DNA of 64,000 bases from contig JAPPES010000094.1 in assembly GCA_028824125.1 (NCBI GenBank), forward strand, positions 1-64,000, in the 5' to 3' direction. The stretch comes from Candidatus Poribacteria bacterium. Its GTDB lineage: Bacteria; Poribacteria; WGA-4E; WGA-3G. Below are positions 34,223 to 43,361 of this stretch, piece after piece; position 1 is the stretch's first letter, and every line of letters starts with the position of its first letter. The notes beneath the pieces were generated by a model that searched no databases, was not told where the DNA came from, and saw only the letters and a program-made list of their open reading frames with translations. A program made the position numbers and the translations under genes.

Positions 34223-36793
34223 ATGGTATCTATGAGAAAAATATCTTTATTTTTATTTTTTAGTTTCCTTTGTGTTGTGATCGTATTTATCGCCGCTAAC
34301 GAGTTGTTTTCTCAACGTGGCATGCGCGTTACTGTTCGCACAGCGAGCGGGGAGGAATTTGACCTTTATAAAGGTTCATACGCTCTGATTATCGGAAACG
34401 GCGCGTATCCAGTGAAAAACGGTTGGAATCCGCTTCCGGGTGCGGTAAAGGATGTCAAAGAAGTCGCAGAAGTCCTTGAACGCCACGGATTCAATGTGAC
34501 GCTAAAGGTAGATGTAACAAAGTCCGAGTTTAATCAAGCATTTTCGGAGTTTATCTATGAATCCGGTAAAGACCCGGATAACCGGCTCCTGTTTTACTAT
34601 GCCGGGCATGGATACACAACTAAAGCGGCAACAGGTGAGGATCTCGGCTACCTCGTGATGCTCGATACGCCTACCCCTGAGAATGCTGCTGCGTTCGATC
34701 TTTACAGTGTGGATATGGTCAAATTCGTATCGGATTCCAAGAAGATTCACGCCAAACATGTGCTATTTATGTTTGATAGCTGCTTCTCAGGGACGGTCCT
34801 CAACCTTCGGAACCGGGTTACACCGTCTCACATCACCGACAGAATAAAAAACCCAGTTCGTCAGTTCATCACAGCGGGTCGTGCGGATGAACCTGTGCCA
34901 GATAGAAGTGAGTTTAAGAAGGCGTTTTTGAACATCCTTGAAGGGCGTGTTGAGGAGCCGACACCGGATGGCTACCTGACAGGTGTTGAGTTAGGTGATT
35001 ACCTCTACAGAACAGTGCCAAAGTTCTCTCAAGGACAGCATCCACAACACGGGAAGATCCACGATCAGCAATTGAACACCGGTGATTTTGTGTTTATGCT
35101 TCCTAAAAACGCTAACGAAAATAGTGGTGTTGAGTTGAATACAATGGCAACATTGAACATAACCAGCACACCGAGTGGCGCGATGGTTTATGCTGATGGC
35201 ATCCTAATCGGAGTAACACCGTTAGATAGTTACGAGATTGACACAGGTACTCGTCTTGAGAAACAGGTGAATATAGGCTTAGAACTTTCAGGTTACAAAA
35301 GCCGTGTTAAGAAGATAGCGTTAAAAGGTGGTCAACAAGTCCCTTGGGATGTGTCTTTAGAAAAAATGACGAGCACGCCTGCTGAATCCATAACTGATGT
35401 CGAGAGTAACGACGCAACCGCAACGTATCTCTCACTCGTGTCTGCCAACCCAAATATTCTTGTACCGATAAACGATACGCGGGAGTGGAGCGGGTGGCAT
35501 GGTTGGTTCTGGGAAAAAGTGAAAGGTGAACAACCTACTGAACAGCCTTCTGTGTTTATCGGCAGTTATGCGGATAGGTTTGACCACTGGATGTACTCAC
35601 ATGCCGAAAGCCACATTGTCTATGATATAAGCGGTGGTGAATACTATCAATTTGATGGGCATTTAATTACACCCAATCCATGTGTAGAAACGATTGAACT
35701 CATTTGTCTGATTGACAACAAAGTCGTCTATAATTCAGGTCGGGTTAGGGTTCTTGAACCGATGCGTGTCGCATTTAATATACCTGCTGATGCCAACACT
35801 CTGACGATCCGCGTAACAGACGGTGGCGATGGGGATATTTGCGACCACTGGATACTTGGAGACCCACGTTTACTGGAAACCCGGCAACCTATCTCCACCA
35901 AGTCAAAAACGGATGTCCCACAAACAACCATTGAAAATGACATCACTCTAAACCAGGAAGCACGATCGCCTTCGCTAAATATGCTACAAACGATTGTTAG
36001 AAAGGACGGAGCGGAAATGGTGTTAATTCCGGCTGGTGATTTCCAGATGGGGAGCGGGGCCGGTCGTCTTTACAATTCCGCGACAATTCCTGTGCATACC
36101 GTCTACGTCGATGCGTTCTACATTGATAAATATGAGGTCACTGTTGGACAATACAACCAATTCGTTCGCGATGCTGGACATCGTCCGTTACCGGATTGGG
36201 TGCCTAAGTATTCTCCAACGGACCAGCATCCTGTTGTCGGTGTAACTTGGGACGACGCAATAGCATACTCGAAATGGGCAGGCAAACGACTTCCAACAGA
36301 AGCAGAATGGGAAAAAGCAGCAAGGGGTGGATTGATAGGAACAGACCACCCGTGGGGTAATGCTCCACTAGACGGTACACAGTGCAATTTTGCCGATAAA
36401 AGTCTGTGGGAAATTTGGGACAAAGAACGGAACGATGAGGATAATCATGCGGATAAAAATATTGATGACGGATACGTATACACGGCTCCTGTCGGTAGTT
36501 TTCCACCCAACGGGTATGGTTTATACGATATGGGTGGGAATGTGACAGAATGGTGCTTTGATGCGTATGATGAAAATTTTTATGTCACTTCTCCTCGGCG
36601 GAACCCAATTGCAGATATACTTATAAGAGATGGTGAAAATAAGATCGTCGCTATTAATAAATTGCGTGTTATGCGAGGTGGTTCTTGGTACTATTCACCG
36701 GCGGCAGTGTGGATTGCCAGTCGTAACGGGAATGCGCCTACGCTGCGTCACAGCAACCACGGTTTTCGTTGTGTGAAGTCAGTAACGCCTTGA
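34223..36793 (+). CDS. Secreted caspase-PEGA-NPCBM-FGE protein
   Basis: An 856-residue protein. A signal/TM segment covers residues 8-28 (ATG 34223 or 34232; no strong Shine-Dalgarno). The caspase (C14) domain has His129 (YYAGHG) and Cys187 (DSCFSG). A PEGA domain at about 310-385 (STPSGAMVYADGILIGVTPL) is followed by an NPCBM-type carbohydrate-binding domain at about 420-555 (WSGWHGWFWEK to CDHWILGDPRLLE). The FGE/C-type-lectin-like domain starts at MVLIPAGDFQMGSG and ends GFRCVKSVTP. Tandem paralogue of the next gene, which lacks the NPCBM part. Confidence 0.88.
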   Translation: MVSMRKISLFLFFSFLCVVIVFIAANELFSQRGMRVTVRTASGEEFDLYKGSYALIIGNGAYPVKNGWNPLPGAVKDVKEVAEVLERHGFNVTLKVDVTKSEFNQAFSEFIYESGKDPDNRLLFYYAGHGYTTKAATGEDLGYLVMLDTPTPENAAAFDLYSVDMVKFVSDSKKIHAKHVLFMFDSCFSGTVLNLRNRVTPSHITDRIKNPVRQFITAGRADEPVPDRSEFKKAFLNILEGRVEEPTPDGYLTGVELGDYLYRTVPKFSQGQHPQHGKIHDQQLNTGDFVFMLPKNANENSGVELNTMATLNITSTPSGAMVYADGILIGVTPLDSYEIDTGTRLEKQVNIGLELSGYKSRVKKIALKGGQQVPWDVSLEKMTSTPAESITDVESNDATATYLSLVSANPNILVPINDTREWSGWHGWFWEKVKGEQPTEQPSVFIGSYADRFDHWMYSHAESHIVYDISGGEYYQFDGHLITPNPCVETIELICLIDNKVVYNSGRVRVLEPMRVAFNIPADANTLTIRVTDGGDGDICDHWILGDPRLLETRQPISTKSKTDVPQTTIENDITLNQEARSPSLNMLQTIVRKDGAEMVLIPAGDFQMGSGAGRLYNSATIPVHTVYVDAFYIDKYEVTVGQYNQFVRDAGHRPLPDWVPKYSPTDQHPVVGVTWDDAIAYSKWAGKRLPTEAEWEKAARGGLIGTDHPWGNAPLDGTQCNFADKSLWEIWDKERNDEDNHADKNIDDGYVYTAPVGSFPPNGYGLYDMGGNVTEWCFDAYDENFYVTSPRRNPIADILIRDGENKIVAINKLRVMRGGSWYYSPAAVWIASRNGNAPTLRHSNHGFRCVKSVTP

Positions 36794-36935
36794 ATCTTTG
36801 TACGTTTGTCTGTCGCGTCTGATGCCTAAACAAACAGGAAACCGATGCTTTTTTAGGGTTGGAAAATTTTTAGTCCTCGTTAGTCGCTAGATCCTTTCAA
36901 CTAAAGCCTATGGCGCAAACTGCGTATAATATCCT

Positions 36936-38972
36936 ATGAAAAAAATACCTTTATTTTTCTGTATTCTTTGCGGTGTAACCATGCTTATTGCTGCAACCGA
37001 TTTACTTTCGCAACGCGGTATGAGCGTTACTGTCCAGACAGAGAGTGGAGAGGAATTTGACTTCTATAAAGACTCCTATGCGCTCGTTATCGGAAACGGA
37101 ACATATCCTGTAAAGAACGGCTGGAATCCGCTCCCTGGTGCGATAAAGGATGTTAAAGAAGTCACAGAAGTCCTTGAGAAACAAGGATTTAATGTCACCC
37201 AGAAAATAGATGTGAAAAAAGCTGAGTTTAACAAAGCGTTTTCGGAGTTCATCTATAAATCGGGGAAAGATAAAGATAATCGGCTCCTGTTTTACTATGC
37301 TGGGCATGGATACACAACCAAAGCAGCAACAGGTGAGGATCTCGGCTACCTTGTCATGCTTGATACACCGAGTCCTGAGAACACTGTCGAGTTTGATCTC
37401 TATAGTGTCGATATGGTGAAGTTTGTATCCGACTCTAAGAAGATTCATGCCAAACATGTCTTGTTTATGTTTGATAGTTGTTTTTCAGGAACAGTACTGA
37501 ACCTGAGAAATCGAGTTACGCCCTCGCATATTACGGATCGGATTAAGAATCCAGTGCGTCAGTTTATCACGGCAGGTCGTGCGGATGAACCTGTGCCAGA
37601 TAGAAGCGAATTTAAGAAGGCGTTTTTGAACATCCTTGAAGGGCGCGTTGAGGAGCCAACGCCAGATGGTTATCTGACAGGTGTTGAGTTAGGTGATTAC
37701 CTCTACAGAACCGTGCCTAAGTTCTCTAAAGGACAACACCCACAACACGGAAAGATTCATGATCAGCAGCTCAATACCGGTGATTTTGTGTTCGTACTTC
37801 CTCAAAATGATCAGAATAGTAGTGAGGATACCGGTATTGAGTTAAACACGATCGCGACCTTAAACATAATCAGCACACCGGAAGGTGCAAAAGTCTACGT
37901 TGATAGCACCTTGATTGGCACGACTCCGTTGCGTAGTTACCAAGTTGATACTGGTGTTCGTCTTGAAAAGCAAGTGAATGTGGGATTGGAGCTTTCGGGT
38001 TACAAGAGTCGCGTTAAGCGAATAACACTAAAAGGGGGTCAACAGCTCCCGTGGGATGTGCATTTAGAAAAAATAGAAAGAGAACCAATACAACCAAAGC
38101 CGAGCGTGCCTGAAACGCCTCCTGAGACAGATCCGAGCATCAGCGAAGAAAAACTGTTGATTTCTCGGAATACGCTACAGACAATTGTTGGAAAAGACGG
38201 GACTGAAATGGTGTTAATTCCGGCTGGCGAGTTCCAGATGGGTTACAATGGTGCTGCAAGCACAAAACCTGTGCATATCGTCTACCTTGATGCGTTTTAC
38301 ATTGATAAATACGAGGTCACCGTTGGGCAATACAACCAATTTGTTCGTGCCACCGGACATCGTCCGTTACCGGATTGGGTGTTTAAGTATTCTACAACGG
38401 ATCAACATCCTGTTGTCGGTGTGACTTGGCACGATGCGCTGGCTTATGCGAAATGGGCAGGCAAACGACTTCCGACAGAAGCAGAATGGGAGAAAGCAGC
38501 ACGCGGCGGATTGGTAGGAAAACGGCATGCCTGGGGCGATGCAGCACCGGATGGAACACAATGTAACTTTGCGGATAAAAATTTGAGCAAAATTTGGGAT
38601 AGAGAAAAAAAACCAGAAGATAATCGGGCGGATAAAAATATTGATGACGGTTACGCATACGCTGCTCCCGTCGGTAGTTATCCAGCGAACGGATACGGTT
38701 TATACGATATGGGTGGGAATGTGACAGAATGGTGTTTTGATGCCTATGACAAAAGTTTCTATATGAATTCACCACGTCAGAACCCGATTGCTCAGATCGT
38801 TGTTAAAGATGGAGAAAATAATATAGTCGCTATTAATAAATTGCGTGTGTCGCGTGCGGGTTCTTGGAGCGATGGCATAAGCGGAATATGGATCGCCAGT
38901 CGTATTGGGGTTAATCCGAAAGAAGCGGCACCCAACATGGGTTTTCGTTGTGTCCAGCCAGTGGTCCCTTAA
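36936..38972 (+). CDS. Secreted caspase-PEGA-FGE protein
   Basis: A 678-residue protein. Signal peptide at residues 1-26. The caspase domain has His124 and Cys182, a PEGA domain follows (STPEGAKVYVDSTLIGTTPL), then the FGE domain (MVLIPAGEFQMGYNG to GFRCVQPVVP). The caspase part is nearly identical to the upstream paralogue; differences concentrate in the linker (no NPCBM) and in a 72-nt block near the C-terminus. A recent tandem duplication is likely. Target and function are unknown. Confidence 0.88.
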   Translation: MKKIPLFFCILCGVTMLIAATDLLSQRGMSVTVQTESGEEFDFYKDSYALVIGNGTYPVKNGWNPLPGAIKDVKEVTEVLEKQGFNVTQKIDVKKAEFNKAFSEFIYKSGKDKDNRLLFYYAGHGYTTKAATGEDLGYLVMLDTPSPENTVEFDLYSVDMVKFVSDSKKIHAKHVLFMFDSCFSGTVLNLRNRVTPSHITDRIKNPVRQFITAGRADEPVPDRSEFKKAFLNILEGRVEEPTPDGYLTGVELGDYLYRTVPKFSKGQHPQHGKIHDQQLNTGDFVFVLPQNDQNSSEDTGIELNTIATLNIISTPEGAKVYVDSTLIGTTPLRSYQVDTGVRLEKQVNVGLELSGYKSRVKRITLKGGQQLPWDVHLEKIEREPIQPKPSVPETPPETDPSISEEKLLISRNTLQTIVGKDGTEMVLIPAGEFQMGYNGAASTKPVHIVYLDAFYIDKYEVTVGQYNQFVRATGHRPLPDWVFKYSTTDQHPVVGVTWHDALAYAKWAGKRLPTEAEWEKAARGGLVGKRHAWGDAAPDGTQCNFADKNLSKIWDREKKPEDNRADKNIDDGYAYAAPVGSYPANGYGLYDMGGNVTEWCFDAYDKSFYMNSPRQNPIAQIVVKDGENNIVAINKLRVSRAGSWSDGISGIWIASRIGVNPKEAAPNMGFRCVQPVVP

Positions 38973-38994
38973 ATCATTATTTTATTTTTAGTCT

Positions 38995-39099
38995 ATGAAA
39001 TACATCATTAGCATATATGCATTGATACTCGTCGTTTTCAATGCATATAGTGACAAGGATGACTGTCGTAACCTCGTCGGTCCCGGTCCAGATCCCTAA
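38995..39099 (+). pseudogene. Short secreted peptide or leader relic (34 codons)
   Basis: MKYIISIYALILVVFNAYSD then KDDCRNLVGPGPDP and a stop. It looks like a signal peptide followed by 15 residues. It directly abuts the opposite-strand solute-binding pseudogene, so it is probably the surviving 5' end of a lost secreted-protein gene. Confidence 0.4.
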
Positions 39100-39851
39100 A
39101 GTCCGGTGTGCAGATCTTGATCGGTGAAATGAGCCTCGACCTTATCGACACCACGAAATTCCGGGGTACTCACGAACTCCTGAACGTCTTGATCGTTACT
39201 CATCCGTGCGCGCTCCAGAATATTCTGCAGCTTCTCGTTTCGATAGAATGAGATATTATTTGCTGGCTTTTCAGCAGACGGTATTATACTCATAAGCATG
39301 TAAAGGAAGTTATCTGGATATGTCGTCACATCGGCGATCCAGCCTAACATCGCCATATCGTGCTCTCCGCTTGCCGTTTTATCAAGATAGGGCCCCCAGT
39401 CGTATGTCACAATTTCCGCTGCAACACCAATAATTTGGAGGTACGATTGAATCGCTTCTGCGAGTGCCATCCCGTTAGGAATGTAGAGACGCGGCACGGG
39501 TAATGCTCAGAGGGTCGTCTGGAAACCGTCTGAGTATCCTGCCTCAGCGAGAAGTTGTTTCGCGAGTTCGGGATCGTATGCATAGTCTTCAATCGTGTCG
39601 TCATAACTCCAGAGTGTCGGCGGAATCGGATTCTTCGCAGCGATACCTAACCACTGATAGAGGCGTTCAACGATTTCAGTTTTGTTAATGGCGTGGTTTA
39701 TCGTGAGCCGGACCTTGAGATTATCAAACGGCGGCTTCTCCATGTTCCGTGCCAAATAGCCGATATTTAGGCTTGGTTGCATAATCAGTTCAAACGTTGG
39801 ATCCCCCTGAATTAGTGGTATGTCGTGAGGGTTCGGAAATTCCATTAACAA
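39096..39851 (-). pseudogene. Family 5 (oligopeptide-type) solute-binding protein, internal fragment
   Basis: The frame reads PSLNIGYLARNMEKPPFDNL, VRLTINHAINKTEIVERLYQ and AYDPELAKQLLAEAGYSDGF, then after a TGA (39507-39509) continues in the same frame with VPRLYIPNGMALAEAIQSYL and VTYDWGPYLDKTASGEHDMA. SBP_bac_5 proteins have TLWAxPVPRxYxPNG here, so TGA replaces a TGG Trp codon. Both N- and C-termini are missing and the last 30 codons are unrelated. The ABC permease genes are not nearby. Confidence 0.8.
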
Positions 39852-39853
39852 AG

Positions 39854-41002
39854 TTACTTAAAAGGCTGCAATGTGCTATCTTTTACTATAACGACCTTTG
39901 AATCGTAGACCCCGCTGCCATCGGCATCAAAAGAGAACTTTCCGACAAGTGTATCAAAATCTCTGATGTTCTGCAGTGCGTCTCGAACCGCAGCTGCATC
40001 AGTAGATTGGGCGTTTTTAATCGCCTCTGCTAAGATATAAGTAGCGACATACGCAGATATAACGGAACCGGAGGGATCTGTGCCGTAAACCGAGCGATAA
40101 CTCTCAATGAAGGCTTGATTTCCGGGTGTGTTATCTGTGATAAGCCAAGATGTAAAAGTTACGGCACCTTCGGCAGCGACCCCTGCAGCTTGCACTTCAA
40201 CAGCGGTTAATGAAGTAATAATAAAAGGAGCAGATATGCCGAGTTGATGCTGTTGAATGAGCACTTTCGGTTTTTCGGGGGGTAAGGCGGAAACAAAGAT
40301 AGCATCTGGGTTCAACGCCTTAATCCGATTTAATTGTTTGGAGAAGTCGGTATCACCGCTTTTGAACGTTTCTGTCGTGAGAACCTCAATGCCCTTCGCC
40401 TCTAATATTTTCTGAAATGTCTGGTCTCGATCAGAAGAAAACCGATCGGTTTCGTCGTACATTTTCGCTACGCGCTGATAGCCAAGCTTTTCGTGCGTTG
40501 CCTCGACACCTTTGGCAATCCAAGTATCGCCCTTGGCTGGAAATTGGAAAACAAAATCACCGATTTCGCTTAGACCGCGGGCACCTGCTGTCGCACTAAA
40601 GGCAACAACTTGATTTTCTTGTGCGATCGGAAAAGCTTCCCCCGTCGCACTTGACGACGCTGGCCCGAAAATAACAGACACGCCGTCTTCATCAATCAAT
40701 TTATTGAAAGCAGCAATCGCACCCTCGGGCGTACTACTGTCGTCTTCAATAATAAACTTGAATTGTGTATTACCGAGTTGATCCTTGTTAATTTCACCGA
40801 GAGCGAGGTCGAAGCCCTGTTTCATGAGCTCGCCTGTGGAAGCCAAGTGCCCTGTCAAAGGTAATACAACTCCAATGGAAATTTCCTTGCTTTTATCTTC
40901 TATGTCTGAGGGGATAGGTTGGACAACTTGGGATATCCGCTCACATGCGGAAACACCTATTATCAAGATGGTAATTGCGACGATTAACATAAAAGATTTC
41001 AT
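39854..41002 (-). CDS. Branched-chain amino-acid-type solute-binding lipoprotein
   Basis: A 382-residue protein with lipobox VSAC at about residue 19. Type 1 periplasmic-binding fold: ISIGVVLPLTGHLASTGELM, KQGFDLALGEINKD, VSVIFGPASSSATGEAFPIA, LGYQRVAKMYDETDRFS and RDALQNIRDFDTLVGKFSFD. Would capture an amino acid or similar ligand for an ABC transporter. No LivHMGF genes lie in the window; a paralogue is at 61860. The weak ribosome-binding site leaves the start tentative. Confidence 0.85.
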   Translation of the reverse strand: MKSFMLIVAITILIIGVSACERISQVVQPIPSDIEDKSKEISIGVVLPLTGHLASTGELMKQGFDLALGEINKDQLGNTQFKFIIEDDSSTPEGAIAAFNKLIDEDGVSVIFGPASSSATGEAFPIAQENQVVAFSATAGARGLSEIGDFVFQFPAKGDTWIAKGVEATHEKLGYQRVAKMYDETDRFSSDRDQTFQKILEAKGIEVLTTETFKSGDTDFSKQLNRIKALNPDAIFVSALPPEKPKVLIQQHQLGISAPFIITSLTAVEVQAAGVAAEGAVTFTSWLITDNTPGNQAFIESYRSVYGTDPSGSVISAYVATYILAEAIKNAQSTDAAAVRDALQNIRDFDTLVGKFSFDADGSGVYDSKVVIVKDSTLQPFK

Positions 41003-41228
41003 TCTATTTTTTTCTTTCTGTTTGGGTGAAACTGAAGTTCACCTGTCAAGAATTGTTTGAGTTGACTTTTTTCCGAATTACGGCAAACGAGGCTGCGTTT
41101 CAAGCGTCTTTCCCTCAAGCACGATAGATGAGCTATCGGGGACTTCCGATAACTGTGCTTCTAAAGAACTGATTGCCTTCAATAAAATCCTCCAGGTCGC
41201 CAGAATGAAGATTTGGAATATACCTGAT

Positions 41229-41395
41229 TCAGAGATGATTCGCTATTTGCACCAGATCCAAGATATTCACAACGCCATCACCATTGATGTCCGCATCAGG
41301 ACCGGTTTCCCCAATCGCCAACGCAACCCTCACCAAATCCAGGATGTTAACCTTGCCATCCGCGTTGAGATCGGACTTCGATTTATCAAGGATTT
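41229..41395 (-). pseudogene. Dockerin-like C-terminal fragment
   Basis: Encodes SDLNADGKVNILDLVRVALA and ADINGDGVVNILDLVQIANH, two calcium-binding dockerin loops, with no domain before them. The upstream part of the frame (to 41474) runs over the 3' end of the DUF4268 gene in another frame and is not meaningful. The 41003-41228 interval shows no other gene. Confidence 0.6.
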
Positions 41396-41427
41396 CAAAA
41401 CAGACAATCTCTGTGAAATTAAACAGC

Positions 41428-41877
41428 TTACCCTTCCTGATTTTGTTTCTCAATACGTGGTCGGAAAACTTCAACTAATTTTTCAACTTTCGTGACTAAC
41501 CATTGATGTTGATCCGACCAGTCTGTTTCATCGGTAACATCGCAGTATTTTAATTCTATATATCCCTGCTTTTCAACCTTTATCCCCTCATACCAATAAA
41601 GTTTTTCACCCAGTTCATTTTCAATCGCTACCTGTTGTTCTTTCAATGAATGAAGGGAATCTTGTGCAGATCCTGTCATGACAAAGGCAGCACCGATGGC
41701 TGGAGGCTTGATGCGTTGACTTGCTCTTATGTAGCATCCTTTTATTCCCATGTGAAAGTCTCTATAGTGAGAATCATAGACGCTTGGTGTTTTCAGACCT
41801 AATTTATCAGATGGTAATTCTTCAAAAAACGCAGCCCAATACCTTTGATTCTGTTTTCGTCCGGAAGGTAAACTCAT
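41428..41877 (-). CDS. DUF4268 domain protein
   Basis: A 149-residue protein; AAGGAG precedes ATG 41877. QNQRYWAAFFEELPSDK, HMGIKGCYIRASQRIKPPAI, and WSDQHQWLVTKVEKLVEVFR near the C-terminus match DUF4268, a domain often attached to or near PD-(D/E)XK-type nuclease domains. Here it stands alone. Its last 60 codons are duplicated as a non-functional copy at 42982-43164. Confidence 0.75.
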   Translation of the reverse strand: MSLPSGRKQNQRYWAAFFEELPSDKLGLKTPSVYDSHYRDFHMGIKGCYIRASQRIKPPAIGAAFVMTGSAQDSLHSLKEQQVAIENELGEKLYWYEGIKVEKQGYIELKYCDVTDETDWSDQHQWLVTKVEKLVEVFRPRIEKQNQEG

Positions 41878-41898
41878 TTTCTTCTCCTTATGATTCGG

Positions 41899-42363
41899 TT
41901 ATTCACGTCTCGCAGATCTAACGAGATGCCTAGCTTTCGCAAGGAATGCGATGAACACCAGGAAGGCAAACCATCCGATCAAAAGACTCCAGGGGCGTTG
42001 CAAGGCTAATCCCCGCACTGTGTATAGGAAGTAGGCGGCATAGCCAAGCACACCGCAAAACAGCAGCAACATCAGTGCCTGTAGCGATTCGCGGACGACA
42101 ACGAGTGCTTTCGGTATTTGAATCCCTTCATCCTGTCGCGTTTTGCCAACAACGAGTCCGATTGCCATCGCCGTCAACCAGCCCAAGATTAAGCCTCGCG
42201 GTCGATCTTTCAGTTCGTAGGCGGCTTCTCGGGTGGCGATGAAGTGGACGGTCGTGAAAAACAGAAAGAGCGCGATGAGGAATACCACACCCAAGATCAC
42301 CGTCTCCCGAACCGCCCGTCGTCGTGCGAAGTTGTTGTTAGCATCTGTTGTTATCTGCCTCAC
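41899..42363 (-). CDS. Four-TM membrane protein
   Basis: A 154-residue protein, GTG start with GAGGTG upstream. Four hydrophobic segments (about 20-42, 58-74, 93-113, 121-143) with basic loops. No family recognised. It sits immediately downstream of the truncated channel gene on the same strand (overall minus-strand order channel, then this gene), so a former operon is possible. Confidence 0.6.
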   Translation of the reverse strand: MRQITTDANNNFARRRAVRETVILGVVFLIALFLFFTTVHFIATREAAYELKDRPRGLILGWLTAMAIGLVVGKTRQDEGIQIPKALVVVRESLQALMLLLFCGVLGYAAYFLYTVRGLALQRPWSLLIGWFAFLVFIAFLAKARHLVRSARRE

Positions 42364-42432
42364 GGCTGTTCACCTCTCGTATTGGGTATGATTATTCGTA
42401 ATGCACAGTTTGCGTTCATGAGAACGCCTATT

Positions 42433-42940
42433 TTATTCGTTATCTTCTGGCGCATCTGTTCCTCGCTGCTCGTCTTCGACCCGGGATTGGGTGAGAGCGG
42501 ATGCTAATAACCCCGACGGGATGGCGATTAATCCGACTCCGATGAGCGTGACGAAAGCCGTGAACACTTTGCCACCCGGTGTTATCGGAAACGTATCTCC
42601 GTAGCCGACGGTGGTGAGTGTGACAACCGCCCACCACATCGAATCAAGGATCGAGCCGAACTTTTCAGGTTGGACATCTCTTTCAAAGTAATGAATCCCA
42701 CACGCCGAGAGATACACGAGCATCAACGATAAGATCAGCAGTGCGAAGATTTCTCGTTGGATTTCACGGAGTGCCGCTGTGAGCCGATCAACGGCTAAGA
42801 TAAACCGCGTCGCCTTAAAGAGTCTGAAAACGCGTAAGAACCGAAGGATCCGAAGCACGCGGAACCCTGGCACAACCAACAGGGAGGGTAGAATCGCGAT
42901 CAGATCAACGATGCCATAAAAACTAAAAATAAAATCCTAT
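42433..42940 (-). pseudogene. Voltage-gated K+ channel-like protein missing its N-terminus
   Basis: The frame opens after a TAG near 42940 with DFIFSFYGIVDLIAILPSLL (S2-S3 loop/S3), then the S4 voltage-sensor-like FRVLRILRFLRVFRLFKATR, S5, the pore TLTTVGYGD selectivity filter and S6 ending near LLASAL. S1 and most of S2 are missing and no sensible start exists upstream; ATG/GTG starts inside S3-S4 would give a partial sensor. The break coincides with the duplicated DUF4268 tail, so rearrangement beheaded the gene. Confidence 0.75.
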
Positions 42941-42981
42941 TTCCTCGGTTCAATATAGACGCGCAGAAGATATTCTATAAA

Positions 42982-43164
42982 CAGCTTACCTTTTCTGATT
43001 TTGTTTCTCAATACGTGGTCGGAAAACCTCAACTAATTTTTCAAACTTTGTAACCAACCATTGATGTTGATCCGTCCAGTCTGTTTCATCGGTAACATCG
43101 CAGTATTTTAATTCTACATATCCCTGCGTTTCAGTCTTTACCGCCTCGTACCAATAAAGTTTCG
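42982..43164 (-). repeat. Second copy of the DUF4268 3' end
   Basis: About 183 bp match 41421-41602 with roughly nine in ten bases identical and the same orientation, covering the C-terminal 60 codons of the DUF4268 gene and 8 bp beyond. Small indels put it out of frame. It lies against the cut end of the channel gene. The 43165-43361 stretch shows nothing else. Confidence 0.8.
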
Positions 43165-43361
43165 CAATAAGTAGATATGGGCTTAGTTAAATTGGTCTTC
43201 ACGATAAATTATCGCAAGCGTCTGCAATAGGCTTTGAATCGCGTGAAAGCAGCCAAAAGAAAAAAGTAGTGTGAATTTAACAAACAGCGTAAACTTTTCA
43301 GGTAATTGTTACACAGAGAGTAGATATTATGTCTGTCCTCACACTCACTTAGATAAATGTT

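Noticed and set aside
18010-38972. A complete diversity-generating retroelement
   Set aside because: I looked for a reverse transcriptase and a template repeat matching the 72-nt blocks and saw neither in the window, and the differences between blocks are not restricted to adenine-derived positions.
39507-39509. TGA read as Trp (recoded genetic code)
   Set aside because: Other genes in the window end normally with TGA (for example at 7268 and 36793), and the solute-binding gene is already truncated at both ends.
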